Source of the DNA: SVTX01 sp045585895
Lineage (GTDB): Bacteria > Bacillota > Clostridia > Oscillospirales > CAG-272
Direction of reading: 5' to 3'
Length of the DNA: 64,000 bases
Assembly (NCBI GenBank): GCA_045585895.1
Contig: JAZMZI010000084.1
Location: 34,507 to 98,506 of the forward strand
Shown piece after piece: positions 61,445 through 64,000 of the stretch. Position 1 is the stretch's first letter. Each line of letters opens with the position of its first letter. Below the pieces are notes generated by a model. It had not been told where the DNA came from, did not search any database, and saw only the letters and a program-made list of their open reading frames with translations. The position numbers and the translations under genes are program-made.

Positions 61445-63838
61445 ATGAAAATTCTTGATTATTTAAAAGAAAATATTCTTATACTTGACGGCGGTATGGG
61501 AACTCTGCTCCAGGGCGCAGGACTTCCCACAGGTGAATTGCCCGAGAGGTGGAATATCACACACAGTGACGTTATAAGAAATATTCACCGCGATTATTTT
61601 GCGGCAGGCTCTAACGTAGTGTCCACCAACACTTTCGGAGCAAATCTTCTGAAATTCTCTCGCGACGAGCTTGAAGAAATAATCTTCGCGGCAGTCGAAA
61701 ACGCGAAAGCGGCGCGAGAATGCTTTGACGGAGAAAGATTTATAGCTCTTGACGTAGGCCCTACGGGAAAGCTTTTGAAGCCTTACGGAGACCTTGATTT
61801 CGAGGATGCGGTCTCTATCTTTGCGGAAACCGTAAAAATCGGCGTCAGGGCGGGCGTTGATCTCATTTTTATCGAGACGATGAACGACTCATACGAAACC
61901 AAGGCGGCTCTTTTGGCGGCAAAGGAAAATTCCTCCCTTCCCGTTTTCGTTTCCAACGCATACGGTTCGGATTCAAGACTTATGACAGGTGCTTCGCCTG
62001 CGGCGATGGTCGCAATGCTTGAGGGTATGGGCGCAGATGCCATCGGAGCTAACTGCTCTCTCGGCCCCCGTCAGCTTATGACAGTTGCCGAGGAATTGCT
62101 TGAATATGCTACCGTCCCCGTGCTTTTAAAGCCTAATGCGGGTCTCCCCGAGATAAAAGACGGCAAGACCGTATACGACGTAACTCCCGAAGAATTCGGA
62201 CGTGACGTTGCGTCTCTTGTGAAAAAGGGTGTTCGCATATGCGGAGGTTGTTGCGGCACCACCCCCGAATATATAAAGGCAATAGTCGATTCTATCCCCC
62301 AAAAACCTATTTCACGCGAGATCAAAAAGCGCACATTGGTGTCCTCCTACACTCACGCAGTCGATTTTGATTCTGCGCCAATTCTTATTGGCGAGCGCAT
62401 AAATCCCACGGGTAAAAAGGTTTTCAAGCAGGCGTTGCGCGATCATGATCTTGATTTTATTATATCCGAGGGGCTTAATGAGGAAGCAGCGGGAGTGCAT
62501 ATTCTCGACGTCAACGTTGGTCTTCCCGAAATTGATGAAGCAAAAATGATAAAGGAAGTCGTCTGCTCGCTCCAAGCGGTTTGCGATCTTCCCTTGCAGA
62601 TAGATACCGCTGACGCTGTGGCTATGGAGACCGCATTGCGCCGATATAACGGCAAGGCGATGATAAACTCGGTTAACGGCAAAGCCGAATCTATGTCGGC
62701 GGTGTTCCCTCTCGTTAAGAAATACGGCGGTGTTGTGGTAGCTCTTACCCTTGACGAAAACGGTATTCCCGACACGGTGGACGGAAGATTTGAGATCGCC
62801 AAAAAGATATTGACGGTTGCCGAAAGCTACGGAATCGATAAGAAGGACATCATTTTCGATACGCTTACAATGACGGTTTCCGCCGATCCCAATGCCGCAA
62901 AGATCACTCTCGGCGCGCTGAGAAGAATTAATAACGAGCTTGGATGCAATACCGTGCTTGGGGTTTCAAACGTATCCTTCGGTCTGCCGAACCGAGACAT
63001 TCTCAACGGCGTATTCTTCGCAAACGCACTTGAGAACGGTCTCACCGCGGCAATTATGAACCCCTATTCCCTTGAAATGATGAAGACCTACCACGCATAT
63101 CGCGTTCTCCACGGTCTTGATGAAAATTGCGCCGATTATATGACCTTTGCTTCGACAGTTGAGCAAAATCTTACGTCGGCAACACCCACCGCAAAGTCGG
63201 CAGAATGCGGAGTTGATAATTTAAACGACGCTATCGTAAAAGGAATGGGCGACAGAGCAAGAGAGCTGACCCTCACTTTGCTTGAAAGCACACCCGCACT
63301 TGATATCGTCAAAGAGCAGATAATTCCCGCGCTCAACAAGGTGGGCAAGGGTTTTGAGGAAAAAACGGTCTATCTTCCCTCTCTGCTTATGGCGGCAGAG
63401 GCGGCAAAGGCGGCTTTTGAGCCTATCAGCGCGGCTTTAGCGGCTTCTCCCGATAAGAGCGAGCGATTAACGGTTATTATGGCTACCGTCAAGGGTGATA
63501 TCCACGATATCGGTAAAAATATCGTTTGTCTGCTGCTTGAAAATTACGGCTTTAAGGTAGTTGATCTTGGCAGAGACGTTGCTCCCGAGGCGATTTTGGA
63601 AGCTTGTGAGAAGTATCACGCGCCCATTGTCGGTCTTAGCGCGCTTATGACCACAACAGTGCCTTCTATGGAAGAAACTATAAAGCTTCTCCGCAAAAAT
63701 GCTCCTTGGAGCAGAATAATCGTCGGCGGCGCGGTGCTTACCGAGGATTATGCTATGACTATCGGCGCGGATAAGTATGCCGAGGACGCAATGGAAGCGG
63801 TACGATACGCCGAATGCGTTGAAAATGAGCTTAAATAA
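61445..63838 (+). CDS. metH: Cobalamin-dependent methionine synthase without activation domain
   Basis: 797 aa. Domains in order: homocysteine-binding TIM barrel (about 1-290, with zinc ligands in GANCSLGP and GGCCGTTP), pterin-binding barrel (about 310-570, starting LIGERINPTGKK), helical cap (about 585-670) and the B12-binding Rossmann domain with DIHDIGKN (His687 as the cobalt ligand). The fourth, AdoMet-activation, domain is missing and is encoded separately just upstream. It transfers a methyl group from 5-methyl-THF to homocysteine. Confidence 0.95.
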   Translation: MKILDYLKENILILDGGMGTLLQGAGLPTGELPERWNITHSDVIRNIHRDYFAAGSNVVSTNTFGANLLKFSRDELEEIIFAAVENAKAARECFDGERFIALDVGPTGKLLKPYGDLDFEDAVSIFAETVKIGVRAGVDLIFIETMNDSYETKAALLAAKENSSLPVFVSNAYGSDSRLMTGASPAAMVAMLEGMGADAIGANCSLGPRQLMTVAEELLEYATVPVLLKPNAGLPEIKDGKTVYDVTPEEFGRDVASLVKKGVRICGGCCGTTPEYIKAIVDSIPQKPISREIKKRTLVSSYTHAVDFDSAPILIGERINPTGKKVFKQALRDHDLDFIISEGLNEEAAGVHILDVNVGLPEIDEAKMIKEVVCSLQAVCDLPLQIDTADAVAMETALRRYNGKAMINSVNGKAESMSAVFPLVKKYGGVVVALTLDENGIPDTVDGRFEIAKKILTVAESYGIDKKDIIFDTLTMTVSADPNAAKITLGALRRINNELGCNTVLGVSNVSFGLPNRDILNGVFFANALENGLTAAIMNPYSLEMMKTYHAYRVLHGLDENCADYMTFASTVEQNLTSATPTAKSAECGVDNLNDAIVKGMGDRARELTLTLLESTPALDIVKEQIIPALNKVGKGFEEKTVYLPSLLMAAEAAKAAFEPISAALAASPDKSERLTVIMATVKGDIHDIGKNIVCLLLENYGFKVVDLGRDVAPEAILEACEKYHAPIVGLSALMTTTVPSMEETIKLLRKNAPWSRIIVGGAVLTEDYAMTIGADKYAEDAMEAVRYAECVENELK

Positions 63839-63874
63839 TAATCAAAAAGGGGCCGTCTCAGTTAGATGCAGAAG

Positions 63875-63977
63875 GCGTGGTTTGGTTCTCGTAGGCGTAC
63901 AGGAGTACGCCAGAGAGCCAAAACGCGTCTAAAAAGCCACACAAAATGAGGAAATCCGCCGAAAAATCGGCGGATTT
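63875..63977. repeat. Dispersed hairpin element at the right edge
   Basis: A long imperfect hairpin (63875-63926) has GGCGTAC/GTACGCC around AGGA at the tip, TTGGTTCTC/GAGAGCCAA below it (one G-T pair) and GCGT/ACGC at the base. A second hairpin at 63952-63977, AAATCCGCCGA-A4-TCGGCGGATTT, is identical to the one at 51155-51180. The AATGAGG next to it also matches the inverted flank of the other copy. It lies just after metH and may serve as its terminator. It looks like a REP-like or short mobile repeat, without a transposase. Confidence 0.6.
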
Positions 63978-64000
63978 CGACATTATAAAAGCAAAAACAT

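Overview
The window reads as chromosomal DNA of an anaerobic, low-to-mid GC, Gram-positive (monoderm) member of the Clostridia, most likely an uncultured gut lineage. The evidence is a class III ribonucleotide reductase, GTP-type PEP carboxykinase, FeoAB with a P12-type Cys-rich partner, rubredoxin, YlmC/YmxH- and SpoVB-type proteins, AGGAGG-like ribosome binding sites and strong sigma-A promoters. I saw no rRNA, tRNA, insertion sequence, prophage or CRISPR array. A dispersed hairpin sequence occurs twice (51155 and 63952).

Layout. 1-8202 (minus): an ABC ATPase cut by the edge; trxB; nrdD with a fused C-terminal redoxin behind a consensus promoter carrying two NrdR-like boxes; then lexA-FtsX permease-ABC ATPase-nrdG as a probable operon. 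8497-10290 (+): pckG. 10440-14084 (minus): a GH106-like glycosidase and tadA. 14224-16164 (minus): rpsB-tsf behind a structured leader. 16200-28424 (minus): one long probable operon of ten or eleven genes (ruvC, an RlmI-like methyltransferase, ecfA1-ecfA2-ecfT, truA, a DUF5711 protein, cvpA, a ClpE-like unfoldase, a degenerate P-type ATPase, perhaps ylmC), read from a perfect TTGACA-17-TATAAT promoter with an inverted repeat in its spacer.

28487-34648 (+): DUF951, YfhO, ruvA, ruvB and a PHP protein. 34694-36307 (minus): a beta-CASP metallo-hydrolase. 36562-38202 (+): a leucine-rich-repeat lipoprotein. 38255-41814 (minus): a heterodimeric ABC exporter. 42039-45635 (+): a MacB-like ABC ATPase-permease fusion. 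45716-49754: rubredoxin, a SpoVB-like flippase, a zinc-ribbon protein, a sigma factor and a DUF4364 protein. 49923-53434: hom, rarA and cysK. 53726-56324 (+): feoA-feoB-P12 with two identical-arm operators. 56563-58433 (+): a possible 19-codon leader and a Na/Pi-cotransporter-PhoU protein. 58468-59799 (minus): a MATE exporter. 59972-63838 (+): metF, a separate MetH-activation protein and a MetH lacking that domain.

The most unusual item is the intact 914-residue P-type ATPase homologue (16592-19336), which has lost the phosphorylation Asp and every P-domain signature. Other points of note are the NrdD-redoxin fusion beside a thioredoxin reductase without the NADPH-binding HRRxxxR motif, the operator embedded in the ruvC promoter, the twin feo operators, the leader ORF ahead of the phosphate transporter and the repeat at the right edge. 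Promoters in the window are strikingly uniform (17-bp spacer, TG one base before the -10).
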